Below, piece after piece: positions 9,602 through 19,651 of a DNA stretch of 37,576 nt. How positions within the stretch are numbered: position 1 is the first letter of the stretch; each line of letters begins with the position of its first letter. The notes under the pieces were generated by a model, which saw only the letters and a program-made list of their open reading frames with translations, ran no database searches and was not told the origin of the DNA. Source of the DNA: Nitrosomonas sp. (GTDB lineage Bacteria > Pseudomonadota > Gammaproteobacteria > Burkholderiales > Nitrosomonadaceae); the NCBI GenBank assembly GCA_019635215.1, contig JAHBZZ010000028.1:1-37576 (forward strand). The letters run 5' to 3'. The position numbers and the translations under genes were made by a program.

Positions 9602-11299
9602 TTAATACCGCGTATCAGATAAACCTCGTGGATCACTCGCTGTTGTGGCCTTCTGCAATTGCTTATCATAATGAATCAACTGCATGTTCCCCCAGGTACG
9701 CGGCATGGTGCGCACGTCATGGCCTATAGACTCCAATGCACTCACCCATGACGCTCCAAAAGCATCGGGTTCAATTTGCAAAATATCCGGCAAATATTGG
9801 TGGTGGAAACGTGGTCTGGATACTAGCTTCTGCAGATCGGTTTCATGGTTATCGATGTAATCCAGAATAACAAGTAACAGCATACTAATGATACGTGAGC
9901 CACCTGGTGTACCCGCGATTAATATCCCGTTTTCGTTTTCCACAAAAGTCGGTGACATACTCGATAGCGGCCGCTTTCCGGGTGCGATGGCGTTTGCGCG
10001 CGAACCATACAGACCAAAGACATTGGGGATGTGTTCGCCGATTGCAAAATCATCCATTTCATTATTGAGCAATACACCGGTATCGCCCGCAACAAACCCT
10101 GATCCGAAAAAAGTGTTAATCGTCAGTGTTGCCGCAACGCGGTTTCCGGCGTTATCCAGAACCGCAAAGTGCGTGGTTTGAGCCCCTTCTGCCGGTAAAT
10201 TTTGCACTGGCGGCACAGCCTGACTGACGCCCGCTTTATCCGGATTGATGGTTGCCGCCTGTTGGCGTGCGTATGTTTCGCTCACCAGACGATCTGCCGG
10301 AACCGCAACAAAATCACTGTCACCCAACAGTTCCGTGCGATCCTTGTAAACCCGGCGTAGCGTTTCAATGACCAAATGAGTTTTCTGAATCGGTTTTTGT
10401 TTTTCGTCTAAAACTACTTCAAGGATATTCAACGCCTGAGCCAGCGTCAGGCCACCTGCCGAAGGCAATGACGCCGATGTGATTTGTGCATTGCGGTAAC
10501 TGAATTGAACCGGTTTCCTTTCAACGATGCGATAATTTTTCAGATCCTGTTCATGCCATATGCCGCCCGATGCACGCACGGCATGCACAAGTTTCCGTGC
10601 TACCGGGCCTTGATAAAAACCGTTTCCACCGGATTTGGCGATCGCCGCTAATGTTACGGCAAGCTGAGGCTGGCGGAATAATTCGCCCTCGGACAATAGC
10701 GCGCCATCCGGCAAAAAAACAGCCGCCGTATCCGGATACTGCGACAGTTTTTTTTCATGATCCCGCAGCGTCTGGGCAAAACGCCTGTCCACCTTGAAAC
10801 CATCCTGCGCCAGTTTAATTGCAGGTTCCAGATTATCGGCCAGTGTCAGACGGCCATAGCGCGACAAACTGGCAAATGCGGCCGGTGTACCGGGTATGCC
10901 TGCGGCTATCGGTCCATTGAGCGATTTGCCGGGCAGCGGATGACCCTGTTCATCCAGAAACATATCTTTTGACGCTGCGGATGGCGCTGTCTCACGGCTG
11001 TCGATCATCACACTGCGGCCTGTCTTTGCATGGTGCAGCAACCAAAAACCACCTCCGCCCAGGCCAGAAGCGTAAGGTTCCACAACCGCCAGAGCCGCAC
11101 CGACTGCGATGGCCGCGTCAAACGCATTACCGCCTTTTTCCAGAATTCTTTCCCCTACGGCCGTTGCAAGTGGATGCGCCGAAACAACGGTGCCTGAGGT
11201 CGTTGCACCGCCTTGCCCGGGAAACCAAAACAGCGCGACAACGATCACTACGAACCCAAGACATAGCGAATTGATCTTGGCGGCGAAAACTCTGTTCAC
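9602..11299 (-). CDS. ggt: Gamma-glutamyltransferase (periplasmic)
   Basis: 565 residues. An N-terminal hydrophobic segment (about 10-28) followed by GQGGATTSG looks like a signal peptide, so the enzyme is probably periplasmic. It cleaves the gamma-glutamyl bond of glutathione. The proenzyme is cut autocatalytically at the TTHF site: Thr375 would be the new N-terminal nucleophile of the small subunit. Other family features are the large-subunit GGGGFWLLHH (81-90), VMIDSRETAP (97-106, substrate-binding Arg), TINTFFGSGFVAGDTG, NNEMDDFA and GTPGGSRII. It lies 150 bases upstream of xseB on the same strand and probably has its own transcript. Confidence 0.95.
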   Translation of the reverse strand: MNRVFAAKINSLCLGFVVIVVALFWFPGQGGATTSGTVVSAHPLATAVGERILEKGGNAFDAAIAVGAALAVVEPYASGLGGGGFWLLHHAKTGRSVMIDSRETAPSAASKDMFLDEQGHPLPGKSLNGPIAAGIPGTPAAFASLSRYGRLTLADNLEPAIKLAQDGFKVDRRFAQTLRDHEKKLSQYPDTAAVFLPDGALLSEGELFRQPQLAVTLAAIAKSGGNGFYQGPVARKLVHAVRASGGIWHEQDLKNYRIVERKPVQFSYRNAQITSASLPSAGGLTLAQALNILEVVLDEKQKPIQKTHLVIETLRRVYKDRTELLGDSDFVAVPADRLVSETYARQQAATINPDKAGVSQAVPPVQNLPAEGAQTTHFAVLDNAGNRVAATLTINTFFGSGFVAGDTGVLLNNEMDDFAIGEHIPNVFGLYGSRANAIAPGKRPLSSMSPTFVENENGILIAGTPGGSRIISMLLLVILDYIDNHETDLQKLVSRPRFHHQYLPDILQIEPDAFGASWVSALESIGHDVRTMPRTWGNMQLIHYDKQLQKATTASDPRGLSDTRY

Positions 11300-11539
11300 G
11301 ACAATAAGCGACTTAAAATGAAAGGAATTGCACTATTGTAATTTAATACGCTTCGAACTGAACCTAAAAATCCGCCCTGGACTCTATTGATCCATGGCAA
11401 TGACTATGGCAAGATTCAGAGTCAGGGTCTGCGCATGTACGGTTATCTTGCTGTCCTCGCCAAGCGGAAGGACATATCCTGAGACAAGCCGCCATTCCGC
11501 GGCAATTTTTCATTCAATATTTAGAAACAAGAGGTTGCT

Positions 11540-11995
11540 TTGGAAGAATATATCGAACAAATCTCCAAGTATTTTACTAATGTCCCCTTGTGGCCTTTTT
11601 TTCTACTGGGCTTTATTGGCCTTGTTTCTCTGGCTATCGAAGCTGTCAACCGCAAGCGGCGCGACGCTGCGATTAAAAATTTTCGCGCCATGTTTGAGGA
11701 AGACTTGCCGGGCCTGTATCCCAACATTACGCGCTGGCCGGAAAACATCAATGCCTACTTATGCGCCCGCTTGCCGGAAATGCAGCATCATTTTGAAGTA
11801 TTGCGGGTCTTCATTCCGCAAAAACAACTGCGGGAATATAACATGGCCTGGAACAACTATTGCGACTTCTGCCGGGGTATTGTCGTTGAAAATGATGCTG
11901 CCGAAGCTCAACCATCGGCCCACAGTGATGACAATCGAAAACAGGAATTTCATAAACTTATTACCGGTTTACTCGAATTTGCCAAAACCAAGTAA
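11540..11995 (+). CDS. Hypothetical protein with one N-terminal membrane segment
   Basis: 151 residues from a TTG start; GAGG at 11531-11534 gives a usable ribosome binding site. One hydrophobic segment at about residues 16-33 (LWPFFLLGFIGLVSLAIEA) is followed by a basic stretch (NRKRRDA), so the C-terminal domain is probably cytoplasmic. That domain contains FRAMFEEDLPGLYPNI and a Trp/Tyr-rich MAWNNYCDFCRG. I recognise no family. It stands between ggt (divergent) and the phosphatidyltransferase (convergent). Length, ribosome binding site and amino-acid composition suggest a real gene. Confidence 0.65.
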   Translation: MEEYIEQISKYFTNVPLWPFFLLGFIGLVSLAIEAVNRKRRDAAIKNFRAMFEEDLPGLYPNITRWPENINAYLCARLPEMQHHFEVLRVFIPQKQLREYNMAWNNYCDFCRGIVVENDAAEAQPSAHSDDNRKQEFHKLITGLLEFAKTK

Positions 11996-12041
11996 TACTT
12001 CGTAATGCCTTTGTTCACGAAATCGCGTGGCAAGATACGCA

Positions 12042-12590
12042 TCATGACCGATTGGGCTGGTCTTTCATTGCACGGTAAAAATTATTCTTGAAAAACAGAT
12101 AGGTGTAATCAATCGCGGATAGCACACTGAACAGTATTGCCAAAATCAGCAGCCATTGCGGTATGCTCTCCAGTCCAACAAAACACAAGAACACCAAAAA
12201 CTGAAATACTGTCGCGGCTTTCCCAAGCACTCTGGGAACCACATTGAAAAAAGCGCGCCAGTTTTTCTCCCAGGCAATGAGTGATGCGCCGCAAAACACG
12301 GCAATTTCGCGTGCGCCGAACAGCATGAACTGCCACCACGCAATCTCCGTTTCCACAAACATAACCATTGCCACAACAAGCACAAAACACTTATCCGCGA
12401 TCGGATCCAGCAAAGCACCCAGCGGACTACCCCAGTTAAACCAACGGCAAAGCGCACCATCCAAATACTCGGTTGCCAACGCGATAAGTACTATGATCAG
12501 ACGATAATGCTCAGGCGCCAGTGGGAAAACAAAAGCCAGGATCAACCGTAAAACAGTCAGGCAATTCGGCAGTTGTCTCAACATGATCAT
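12042..12590 (-). CDS. CDP-alcohol phosphatidyltransferase family protein
   Basis: 182 residues with several membrane helices, as in PgsA/PssA relatives. These enzymes transfer a phosphatidyl group from CDP-diacylglycerol to an alcohol. The catalytic motif is usually D-x2-DG-x2-AR-x8-G-x3-D-x3-D. Here it reads E41-YL-DG-AL-CR, then G58, D62 and D66: spacing is perfect, but the first Asp is Glu and the Ala before Arg is Cys. The N terminus RQLPNCLTVLRLILAF is typical of PgsA. Phosphatidylglycerophosphate synthase is possible, but the substituted motif leaves the alcohol substrate open. The ATG at 12584 (MLRQLPN) is an equally good start. Confidence 0.85.
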   Translation of the reverse strand: MIMLRQLPNCLTVLRLILAFVFPLAPEHYRLIIVLIALATEYLDGALCRWFNWGSPLGALLDPIADKCFVLVVAMVMFVETEIAWWQFMLFGAREIAVFCGASLIAWEKNWRAFFNVVPRVLGKAATVFQFLVFLCFVGLESIPQWLLILAILFSVLSAIDYTYLFFKNNFYRAMKDQPNRS

Positions 12591-12881
12591 AAGAAAAACA
12601 CTTTAATTGTCAGCAGCGGCATCATCAAAGACCGCAAGATCATGCATTTATCTCCTTGAATACATTTATTTTATTCAGTTTACGTAAAAAAACCCATCAT
12701 CACATCAATCTCCAAATAAATAACCATATGAAGCAAGTCTAAATCGCCCAATGCAAATGACAAATGCAACCCCGCATATCAGTCGCTACCATGACTAAAA
12801 ATCAAAATCCAGCCATACCCACTGATCGGAAATACGATTAAAATTATGATTCCATATTTTCTCAACTACAAATATCCAAGT

Positions 12882-13112
12882 ATGCAGCAATTTGACCTGG
12901 AACTCGATGCACGCGGACTAGTTTGTCCGCTCCCTATTCTGCGTACCAAGCAATCACTGGCAAGCATGACGCATGGTCAGGTATTGAAAATTGTCGCCAC
13001 CGACCCAGGCGCCGTAATTGATTTTCAGGTTTTTGCCGAGCAAACCGGCAATGCATTATTGTCGATGTCCGAAACCGATCTGGAATTCATTTTTTTTCTC
13101 AGAAAACGGTAA
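12882..13112 (+). CDS. TusA/SirA-like sulfurtransferase
   Basis: About 76 residues from the ATG at 12882 (MQQFDLELDARGLVCPLPIL). The CPxP motif with Cys15 is the hallmark of TusA-family sulphur carriers, which accept persulphide sulphur from IscS and pass it on for tRNA thiolation, molybdenum cofactor or sulphur-oxidation pathways. The frame also has an ATG at 12846 that would add 12 residues. I prefer 12882 because family members usually begin a few residues before the first strand; neither start has a good ribosome binding site. The C terminus (LEFIFFLRKR) is complete. It is convergent with the accessory island and marks its left border. Confidence 0.85.
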   Translation: MQQFDLELDARGLVCPLPILRTKQSLASMTHGQVLKIVATDPGAVIDFQVFAEQTGNALLSMSETDLEFIFFLRKR

Positions 13113-13133
13113 CACCTTGATCAAATCGGTATG

Positions 13134-15983
13134 CTATTCGCCATCTTCAAATTCCGCATTGCTGAATTTGAGCGTATTACAATTCTCTTTGATGGTGCGT
13201 TGCAATCCTTCGTCAAAACCATCCCTGCTTCTGGCTTCAATCTCAACAGAGATCGTCACATCGACACCGTATTTCTCACTAAATTGCTGAACGACCTCAT
13301 CCATAATGGTGGCAAAATCCAATTTGGCTTTGACGGGATTCAGTGAAACGGTACCGTAAAACTGTTTCCTGGCAGCAGTTAATGCGGATATTTCCGTGTT
13401 TCCGGGTTGATCCAGGGTAGACACGGATGTCACCGTAGTGCTCGTTCCATCCGGTAGTGTTGTAGCGCTGCCACCAGCGCCGGTAACATTCCCGGCTTCC
13501 GTTGTCTGCTGAATTGATTTCTGCAAACACTCACGGTATGTAACAGCCGTTTCCCGATCAATCAATAGCGACGACTCATCCAATATACAACCAGCGTGAC
13601 AACCAAAGCTGAATCCAAGATAGCGTTCCCCTTCCTTGCCCGAAGCAAATGCAAAGTAGTCCTCACACTCAACACCCTGCACAATGGCATTACGAAAGAC
13701 AGTATCATTGACAAGTCGCGGCAAATACACATAGTGACAGCAATCCTGCCAGACTTTAACCGCATTCATTTCATTAACACCATCTTTAAAATACCATTGA
13801 TTCAGCGTGTTACGCAAATGAATGGGCGACCACTCATAAATCAGCCATTCCTCTTCACGCAATTTGTCTTCAATGGCCTGAATTAAATTGGATGCCGCCG
13901 GTGAAACTGAAACCGCTTCCCAGGTCAGTGTCGGTTTTCCTTTGATAAATTCTTCTGTCGGCGCAATCAGCCATTTATAGGTTTCCCGGACTAACTGTGA
14001 CAATAATTGTTCCGCGTTGTCACGATTGCGCTTAGCTTGATTTAAATGCGCCATATCCTGATTCAATAAGCCATTCTCAATATCCGCCGCGATGGATTGC
14101 CATGCCAGGAAAATACGCCCTTGCTCTCTTAAGCGATTCACAACATCATAATCCGCAGCGAGAAAAATCAGGCGATTCTGCTTTTGTCGTGGTTGCTCAC
14201 CGCGATTGCGCAAAATTTCTTCGGCGGCGGCAAATGCCGTATTAGCTTCACTGTGGCTATATGCTGCATTCGTCGGCAGTACCACCAGCCGTGGCCCCGC
14301 ACCATAATCATCAGGAATGTCCACCGAGGACGTAAATACATGAATACCGCTAAAGTGATGATTGCGGCCAAAAACACGGCTCACCCTTTCTTTTAACAAA
14401 GGCAACAATTCATCCCGGTCACTGATATTTTGCTTGCGGCTTTCCATTTCACGGCGAAGATTCGGTTTGGTATCCAGCCAGTATCTGTCCTGCTCAGAGA
14501 AAAGATAATGCAATTGGTCGCGCAACCGTTTCAACACATCTTCAAAAATACCCAATGTTTGTTCCGGTTGTACTGCGCCCAGCAGAATACGCTCGGTTTG
14601 AATACCTCGAATGGTTTGTTCCTTTATTGATGGCGCACTGCCCAGAAAAATCGTTCGTGTTGTGCGGCGGGCAGCCTGTACACTACCAAACAACGTATGA
14701 TGACCGTCAATCTCATAAGGCGCCGACCGTGGGCCATCCACTTCTCGCTCGATGACGGGCTCCCAACCCTGTGGCAGATAATGAATACTTTTGTTACGCA
14801 CATTACCGTCTTCGAGCGGCAATGATCCGGGCATTATCAATGCATCACGGTTATCGGAATTCCAAAGGCGATGAATGACGATAGCCATATATTGCAGCAC
14901 GCCACGGGTGCGCTGGAATTTATCCAGTGTAGACCAGTCTTCATAAAGCCTGTCGAAAATCTCCGGATGAATCGGGTACGAGCGGCACAGTCGTTCAAAA
15001 TACTCATTGGATTGCGTTTCAACTGGAAACTTAGCCGCGTGTTGCCGGTAAAAATCGGAAAACTGCCGGCTAATACCCTCAACCTGTGCACGCTCTCCGG
15101 GCGTCTCGAACAAACGGCGGCGCACGATTTCAAATGCTTCCTCAGTCCCTACCGGCTTCCAGACCGACTCCACCCGGCCAAAATATTTTTCCAGCGAATT
15201 CAGTGCGCGCTGGCCGGTGGTGCCGCCGATTTCCAGATCGGATTCCGGTAATGATGCGAGTAAAATCGCATTCGGTACAGCTTTCAAGGCCTCTGTCAGC
15301 GCCTGTATAAAGCTGATATTGGAGTCAAAAGTTCCCGCCCTATACTGCTTACCCCATTCCAGTTGCCGAATGAATGCAACTAATTCATCGATCAGAATGA
15401 CGCACGGTGCTGCCCGCTCAATCAGTTGCGTCAGAATTTCCTTGCCGGGTGACGTGCCATCCAAGTCGCTGTCGCGTATCATCTGATAGCCTTCTTCGCG
15501 CAGCAGTTGCCATGCGAGCTCACCCCAGAGTGTATTGACGGTAATCGCGCCATATTGCCGCGGCTGACTGGGCGAGAGCTTGATGCCATCAATGACTGCA
15601 ACACGGGCCTGCGGTAAACTTTGAATACCCGCGTCATCCAGTACCGGTGGAATACCGGTCAGTTTTTCCGTTCCCACCTGACGAGAAGCGAGATGATAGA
15701 CAGCCAGAAGCGTATGCGTTTTACCGCCGCCAAAAGCGGTTTGCAGTTGAATCACCGGATCGCCGCCCTGATTTGCCAGACGTTGCGCGACGGATATCAG
15801 CAACAATCTCATTCCTTCGGTGATATAGGTTCTGGAAAAAAACTTTTCCGCGTTTTGATATTCGTCCGTAGCCGTACCGCTGGCCACCTGACTGATGTCT
15901 GCTGCGAATTCAGATTGCTTGAACGTGCCCTCCAGTACATCCTTATGCGGAATAGCAATCTCTCTCCAGGGTTTTAAACTCAT
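13134..15983 (-). CDS. DUF499 domain ATPase (BrxC/PglY-like) of a putative defence system
   Basis: 949 residues. P-loop at 84-90 (FGGGKTH) and a Walker B segment at about 194-200 (CVILIDELV), matching the DUF499 (COG1483) AAA-like ATPases. Members act with DNA methylases in BREX-like and other modification-based defence systems; the precise biochemical role is not settled. The C-terminal part has a Gly/Ser/Thr-rich linker ([20 protein letters not shown]) before a final domain of about 90 residues with [17 protein letters not shown]. It is the last gene of the five-gene operon, starting 9 bases after the methylase stop, and a ribosome binding site (AGGAGT) lies in that gap. No frameshift seen. 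Confidence 0.9.
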   Translation of the reverse strand: MSLKPWREIAIPHKDVLEGTFKQSEFAADISQVASGTATDEYQNAEKFFSRTYITEGMRLLLISVAQRLANQGGDPVIQLQTAFGGGKTHTLLAVYHLASRQVGTEKLTGIPPVLDDAGIQSLPQARVAVIDGIKLSPSQPRQYGAITVNTLWGELAWQLLREEGYQMIRDSDLDGTSPGKEILTQLIERAAPCVILIDELVAFIRQLEWGKQYRAGTFDSNISFIQALTEALKAVPNAILLASLPESDLEIGGTTGQRALNSLEKYFGRVESVWKPVGTEEAFEIVRRRLFETPGERAQVEGISRQFSDFYRQHAAKFPVETQSNEYFERLCRSYPIHPEIFDRLYEDWSTLDKFQRTRGVLQYMAIVIHRLWNSDNRDALIMPGSLPLEDGNVRNKSIHYLPQGWEPVIEREVDGPRSAPYEIDGHHTLFGSVQAARRTTRTIFLGSAPSIKEQTIRGIQTERILLGAVQPEQTLGIFEDVLKRLRDQLHYLFSEQDRYWLDTKPNLRREMESRKQNISDRDELLPLLKERVSRVFGRNHHFSGIHVFTSSVDIPDDYGAGPRLVVLPTNAAYSHSEANTAFAAAEEILRNRGEQPRQKQNRLIFLAADYDVVNRLREQGRIFLAWQSIAADIENGLLNQDMAHLNQAKRNRDNAEQLLSQLVRETYKWLIAPTEEFIKGKPTLTWEAVSVSPAASNLIQAIEDKLREEEWLIYEWSPIHLRNTLNQWYFKDGVNEMNAVKVWQDCCHYVYLPRLVNDTVFRNAIVQGVECEDYFAFASGKEGERYLGFSFGCHAGCILDESSLLIDRETAVTYRECLQKSIQQTTEAGNVTGAGGSATTLPDGTSTTVTSVSTLDQPGNTEISALTAARKQFYGTVSLNPVKAKLDFATIMDEVVQQFSEKYGVDVTISVEIEARSRDGFDEGLQRTIKENCNTLKFSNAEFEDGE

Positions 15984-15992
15984 CGTTGACTC

Positions 15993-18974
15993 CTAAAAGT
16001 CCAAATCAAGTATGTCTTGTGTGCCGCGATGGCCGATGTCATGTGATGCCGCGACAATGGCATGCCACGAACCGATCAGCTCATTGTAAGCGCGTGCTTC
16101 TTCAGCCCATTTCTTGCGTTCGCACAGGGTGTAGAGATGATAGGCAAGCTGGCGGATGGCTTCGCCTTTTTCCGGCATTTTAGCAAGCAACTCACCGGCT
16201 GCCGATTCGCCCTGATGGTTGAGCCGCCGGATCATCTGGTGACACGCCTCCCATACGGGCGTGCGATCATCACGGGTGGGATCCCAGTCTGATGCGTACT
16301 CACCCCATTTCAGCAGGCGCACTTTGCCGCCACCGGATTCCACCACGCCGGCATTGCGCACGCCGTCGACGCTAGTGCCCTTGGCGCGGGTCAATGTATC
16401 CGCTTCCCCAAACGGCCCCGCGCCCCAGCCATATTGATCAAACCAGCTCGCGCAGAACTGGGTATCGGCGTCAAAGCTGCCGGATTCCGGGCTGAGGTAT
16501 TCGGTGATCGCACGATTGATGAGTATCAGCGCATCATGCACGCGCATGCGCGAACCGTCCTGATTGAGTACTGCTTCGTATTTGGAGAAAATCGCCATAC
16601 CCGGGCCAATCGCCGCCTGCGCCAGATCAACCGGCGCTATCGGTGTCTGCCCTGTTTCGCCGCCGATCATGGTTTCCAGCGCCTCGGGCATCGCCTCGCG
16701 CAATTCACGCTGAAAATCACGGCGGGAAACATTCTGAGTATTGGGATCGCGTTTGCGACACACAAGTACAATCGATGAAGCCAGGGCGTTAGTACCAGAG
16801 CCAATCATCCTATTGGCCATTTCAGTCCGCATGGGCCAGGTACCATCAATAGAGAAACCAGCCTGGATTACCGCCTCCAGAAAGGTTTCCCAGCCAGTAC
16901 TGGTGGTGCTGCCTTCCCTGGTTTCCGCCTGCTTGAAGGCGTAATAGATAGTAACCGGAAAGGCTGGGTGCGCCTGTCCGGCCAGATTCCGGATGGCGCG
17001 GGTCATGCCGTCCATAAAGAAAGCTTCGGCCATCTCCTTGCTGCCATGTCGATACGGCGTGGCCACCAGCTCTTCGGCCTTGGGCACCGCCAACGTGGCA
17101 AACAAATCCGGATAGATACCACGTAACGAACGCCGCATCCAGACATAGAAAAAATCGGACAGATCGGCATAACCAATATTGTCGTAGTAAGGTGGGTCGG
17201 TTGAAATGACTTTATTTCGGCTAAGTGATTGGGTAGCTGCATCTTGTTGGTTAACTACTCCATTCGTCTTTAAGTAAATTTTTTCAATGACACGTTTGAC
17301 CCAAGAATTTGCACCAAGCCAATCCCCAGTAGATCCACTAAATGGGTTTATTTCAGTATAGTCCCAAACCATAGGTATTGCTTGTCGCCCAAATACATGG
17401 GTTACGTATTCTCCATGTGGTGCCCATGTGCATAAGTTTGACCAATAATCAGAGCAGCGATCAAGACTCATTGTAAAATAAATCGCCAATGCATCCCCAT
17501 AAGCCGACGCACCGATGCCGCCAGCATCCAATCCCAATCCATCATCGGTCATACCGACGGTTTTGGCATCGGCAATCACTTTCTCGCGGGCTTCCTGCAC
17601 CAGATCGGAGAAAGTGGTCAGCGCGACCAATTGGCGGGGAGTGAAGAGGTCACCATATTTTGTAAGCCCATAAAGCTGTGTTCGAATATCTCTTGGATTA
17701 TGATTGATTTCTGTATCGGGCTTCCAGGCCGGTTTTATAGAATTGGCTAGTAACTCTACTTCATCTGTTGGAGGAAGATAAACTCGACCAGCGTTTCCCT
17801 CTGCCACAATGGCCATCAATCTTTGTTTGAATGTTCCTGATTGACCTTGACTTCTTATTTCCGCAACTGGAATCGGTGATCCTGAAATCAGACATTGAAA
17901 ATTCCCGCCACGCCCTACTTTTGTTCCATTTTCTGCTTCTAAAGGTGGCATTCCAACTTTGACATTAAATCGATAGCTGTCGCCTTCCACTACCGGCTCT
18001 ACATAGGCCTCCTTTCCTTTTTTACTCGACAGCACAAAACTGGAAACCAGCGGCACATCGACATGACTAAACGCCGGATTAGGGCTTTTGACTGTTCTAG
18101 CCCACAACCAAGCGATTATCGTCAATTCCTGCCCCACATACGGACGCAGGTCTTCCCTGGGTGCATCACCGGGAGCGCCGGCATCTTGCTGACTCTCTTC
18201 TGCCGATGGGACGCCGGCGCTCCTGGCGACACCCTCAACCATTTCCGAGGTGATTTTTATTTTTGGATACAAGTGACCGATACGCTTGAGTGCCTCTTCC
18301 CGCATCCAATGACCATACCGACGCACATCTTCCGCCAGTCCCGTAGCACCAGGCCAGTCTTCCATCAAATGGCCGGAGTCTTTGCCTTGTGGCAGCGGAC
18401 CAATGGGTTTGCGACCGGCGAATTTAGGCGGGGTTTCGATCATCGCCTTGTTGATCATCACCGCAACCGGATTCAGGTCACTCGCATACGCCTCCAGCCC
18501 AAGACGCTGCGCTTCCAGTGGTATTGAACCCCCGCCCGCGAACGGATCATGAAATGCAGGCAGTTTTTCCGGGTCGAACAACTCCTTGGCTTGCGGATGG
18601 TTGCGGTTCAAATGGCAAGTCTCCCGCCAGCTTTCCCAAATCGCCGCACGTGCTCGATTCAGTACTTCCTCGTTATTGGTATTTTCCCATTTCACCAGAT
18701 CGCGGATGATCTGGAACAGTGCTTCTCGCTTGATCTCGGCTTCTTTTTTATTAACACCGAATCCAATTTCGCGCTGATAACCGGGGTCGTTAACCAGTTG
18801 CGCGAACAATACCGCCCGCGCCGCAGCCAAAGGACGCCTCGCCCACCACAGGTGCAGCGTGCTCGGGTGGCCGTGGCGGATCGATTTCTCCCGTGCGGCG
18901 GCGGCATTGATATCGTCCAGCGGCAAGGCGACTTCAATCAGTTTTTTTGGGGTTCTTATTGGGTATTTAGTCAT
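15993..18974 (-). CDS. DUF1156 adenine-type DNA methyltransferase
   Basis: 993 residues. The N-terminal DUF1156 region is [19 protein letters not shown] followed by [20 protein letters not shown]. The S-adenosylmethionine motif [13 protein letters not shown] is at 143-155, and the catalytic [20 protein letters not shown] starts at about 593, giving the amino-methyltransferase (N6-adenine or N4-cytosine) signature in COG1743-type order. Related enzymes (PglXI) modify host DNA in type 3 BREX; that link is family knowledge and the activity here is inferred. The start overlaps the HNH gene by four bases (ATGA). A GC-rich inverted repeat is inserted in frame at residues 251-272, between the catalytic motifs. 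The target sequence cannot be predicted. Confidence 0.93.
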   Translation of the reverse strand: MTKYPIRTPKKLIEVALPLDDINAAAAREKSIRHGHPSTLHLWWARRPLAAARAVLFAQLVNDPGYQREIGFGVNKKEAEIKREALFQIIRDLVKWENTNNEEVLNRARAAIWESWRETCHLNRNHPQAKELFDPEKLPAFHDPFAGGGSIPLEAQRLGLEAYASDLNPVAVMINKAMIETPPKFAGRKPIGPLPQGKDSGHLMEDWPGATGLAEDVRRYGHWMREEALKRIGHLYPKIKITSEMVEGVARSAGVPSAEESQQDAGAPGDAPREDLRPYVGQELTIIAWLWARTVKSPNPAFSHVDVPLVSSFVLSSKKGKEAYVEPVVEGDSYRFNVKVGMPPLEAENGTKVGRGGNFQCLISGSPIPVAEIRSQGQSGTFKQRLMAIVAEGNAGRVYLPPTDEVELLANSIKPAWKPDTEINHNPRDIRTQLYGLTKYGDLFTPRQLVALTTFSDLVQEAREKVIADAKTVGMTDDGLGLDAGGIGASAYGDALAIYFTMSLDRCSDYWSNLCTWAPHGEYVTHVFGRQAIPMVWDYTEINPFSGSTGDWLGANSWVKRVIEKIYLKTNGVVNQQDAATQSLSRNKVISTDPPYYDNIGYADLSDFFYVWMRRSLRGIYPDLFATLAVPKAEELVATPYRHGSKEMAEAFFMDGMTRAIRNLAGQAHPAFPVTIYYAFKQAETREGSTTSTGWETFLEAVIQAGFSIDGTWPMRTEMANRMIGSGTNALASSIVLVCRKRDPNTQNVSRRDFQRELREAMPEALETMIGGETGQTPIAPVDLAQAAIGPGMAIFSKYEAVLNQDGSRMRVHDALILINRAITEYLSPESGSFDADTQFCASWFDQYGWGAGPFGEADTLTRAKGTSVDGVRNAGVVESGGGKVRLLKWGEYASDWDPTRDDRTPVWEACHQMIRRLNHQGESAAGELLAKMPEKGEAIRQLAYHLYTLCERKKWAEEARAYNELIGSWHAIVAASHDIGHRGTQDILDLDF
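18172..18223. repeat. GC-rich inverted repeat inside the methylase gene
   Basis: Arms GGAGCGCCGGC (18172-18182) and GCCGGCGCTCC (18213-18223) are perfect 11-base inverted copies around a 30-base loop. On the coding strand this yields residues 251-272, with a low-complexity [20 protein letters not shown] segment, unlike the surrounding protein. It resembles REP-like or other dispersed palindromes that can insert into genes in frame. Dispersal elsewhere in the genome cannot be tested in this window. Confidence 0.6.
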
Positions 18975-19651
18975 TTCTGTAAAAAATGCTTGATGCAGGT
19001 GGCGTAAGGCTCGTAGCGGGTGTCATTGATTTCTCCAGCTAGATACGTCTGGCGGTCTGCTGGCTGCCAGGTCGCCAAGTCATCGAGGTCGGCAACGATT
19101 CTTTCTCTGTAGACAGCCAAGGCTCTGGCACGGGCACCGGTCAATGCACGGTCATTGAGACCAAAAACACGGATCGTCTCGGCGGCTCGGTGAGCGTCGT
19201 CTGCATTCAACCCACTGCGTACACGTACTTCACCGGAAGAATGAAAGTACAGGTAGTGCGTGGGGTCATGCTCATCGGGCTTGATGAGGTGATCAGGGTT
19301 GTAAGGCTGCGCACCATTGCGGTCTTTGTAATGACCGCAATGCGTATTCGCGTCACAGGCCAAAAAAAGATTTGGCCAGGCAAACGTTAGCTCAGGGTGG
19401 TGCGCAGGATTTTTTCGGCGGAAATGTTCAATATGGCCTTCGTGGTAGATGCCACCTTCACAGTAGGCACAGCGCAGGCCATATTCATTGGACTCTGGCG
19501 TCGTCACACCTGGAATGCCCTGCATCTGTACCAGTGCGGCACGTAGCAGGTGCTTGCACTCTGCGTCAAGATCATCCCAGTTCTGAATTTGATAGTCGTA
19601 TGCGGAAAGACAGGCCGGGGGCGCTGTACATGCACGATTAAGCTTGTGCAT
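18971..19651 (-). CDS. ptuB: PtuB-like HNH endonuclease (TIGR02646 type)
   Basis: 226 residues. The core contains a CxxC pair (CAYCEGG, 61-64), HIEHFRRK (73-80, the catalytic His), [19 protein letters not shown] (Asn94, Cys99, His104, Cys105, Lys109). This is the HNH/zinc arrangement of the TIGR02646 family, which includes the PtuB effector of Septu and of retron Ec78. PtuB is a nuclease activated in a complex with the PtuA ATPase. Here it begins one base into the stop codon of the ATPase gene (TAATG overlap), in the PtuA-PtuB order, and overlaps the methylase start by four bases. No reverse transcriptase is nearby, so this is not a retron. The symbol is by homology class only. Confidence 0.88.
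   Translation of the reverse strand: MHKLNRACTAPPACLSAYDYQIQNWDDLDAECKHLLRAALVQMQGIPGVTTPESNEYGLRCAYCEGGIYHEGHIEHFRRKNPAHHPELTFAWPNLFLACDANTHCGHYKDRNGAQPYNPDHLIKPDEHDPTHYLYFHSSGEVRVRSGLNADDAHRAAETIRVFGLNDRALTGARARALAVYRERIVADLDDLATWQPADRQTYLAGEINDTRYEPYATCIKHFLQK

Noticed and set aside
15086-15486. Plus-strand ORFs antisense to the DUF499 and methylase genes
   Set aside because: These are shadow frames of long conserved genes without ribosome binding sites or recognisable domains.
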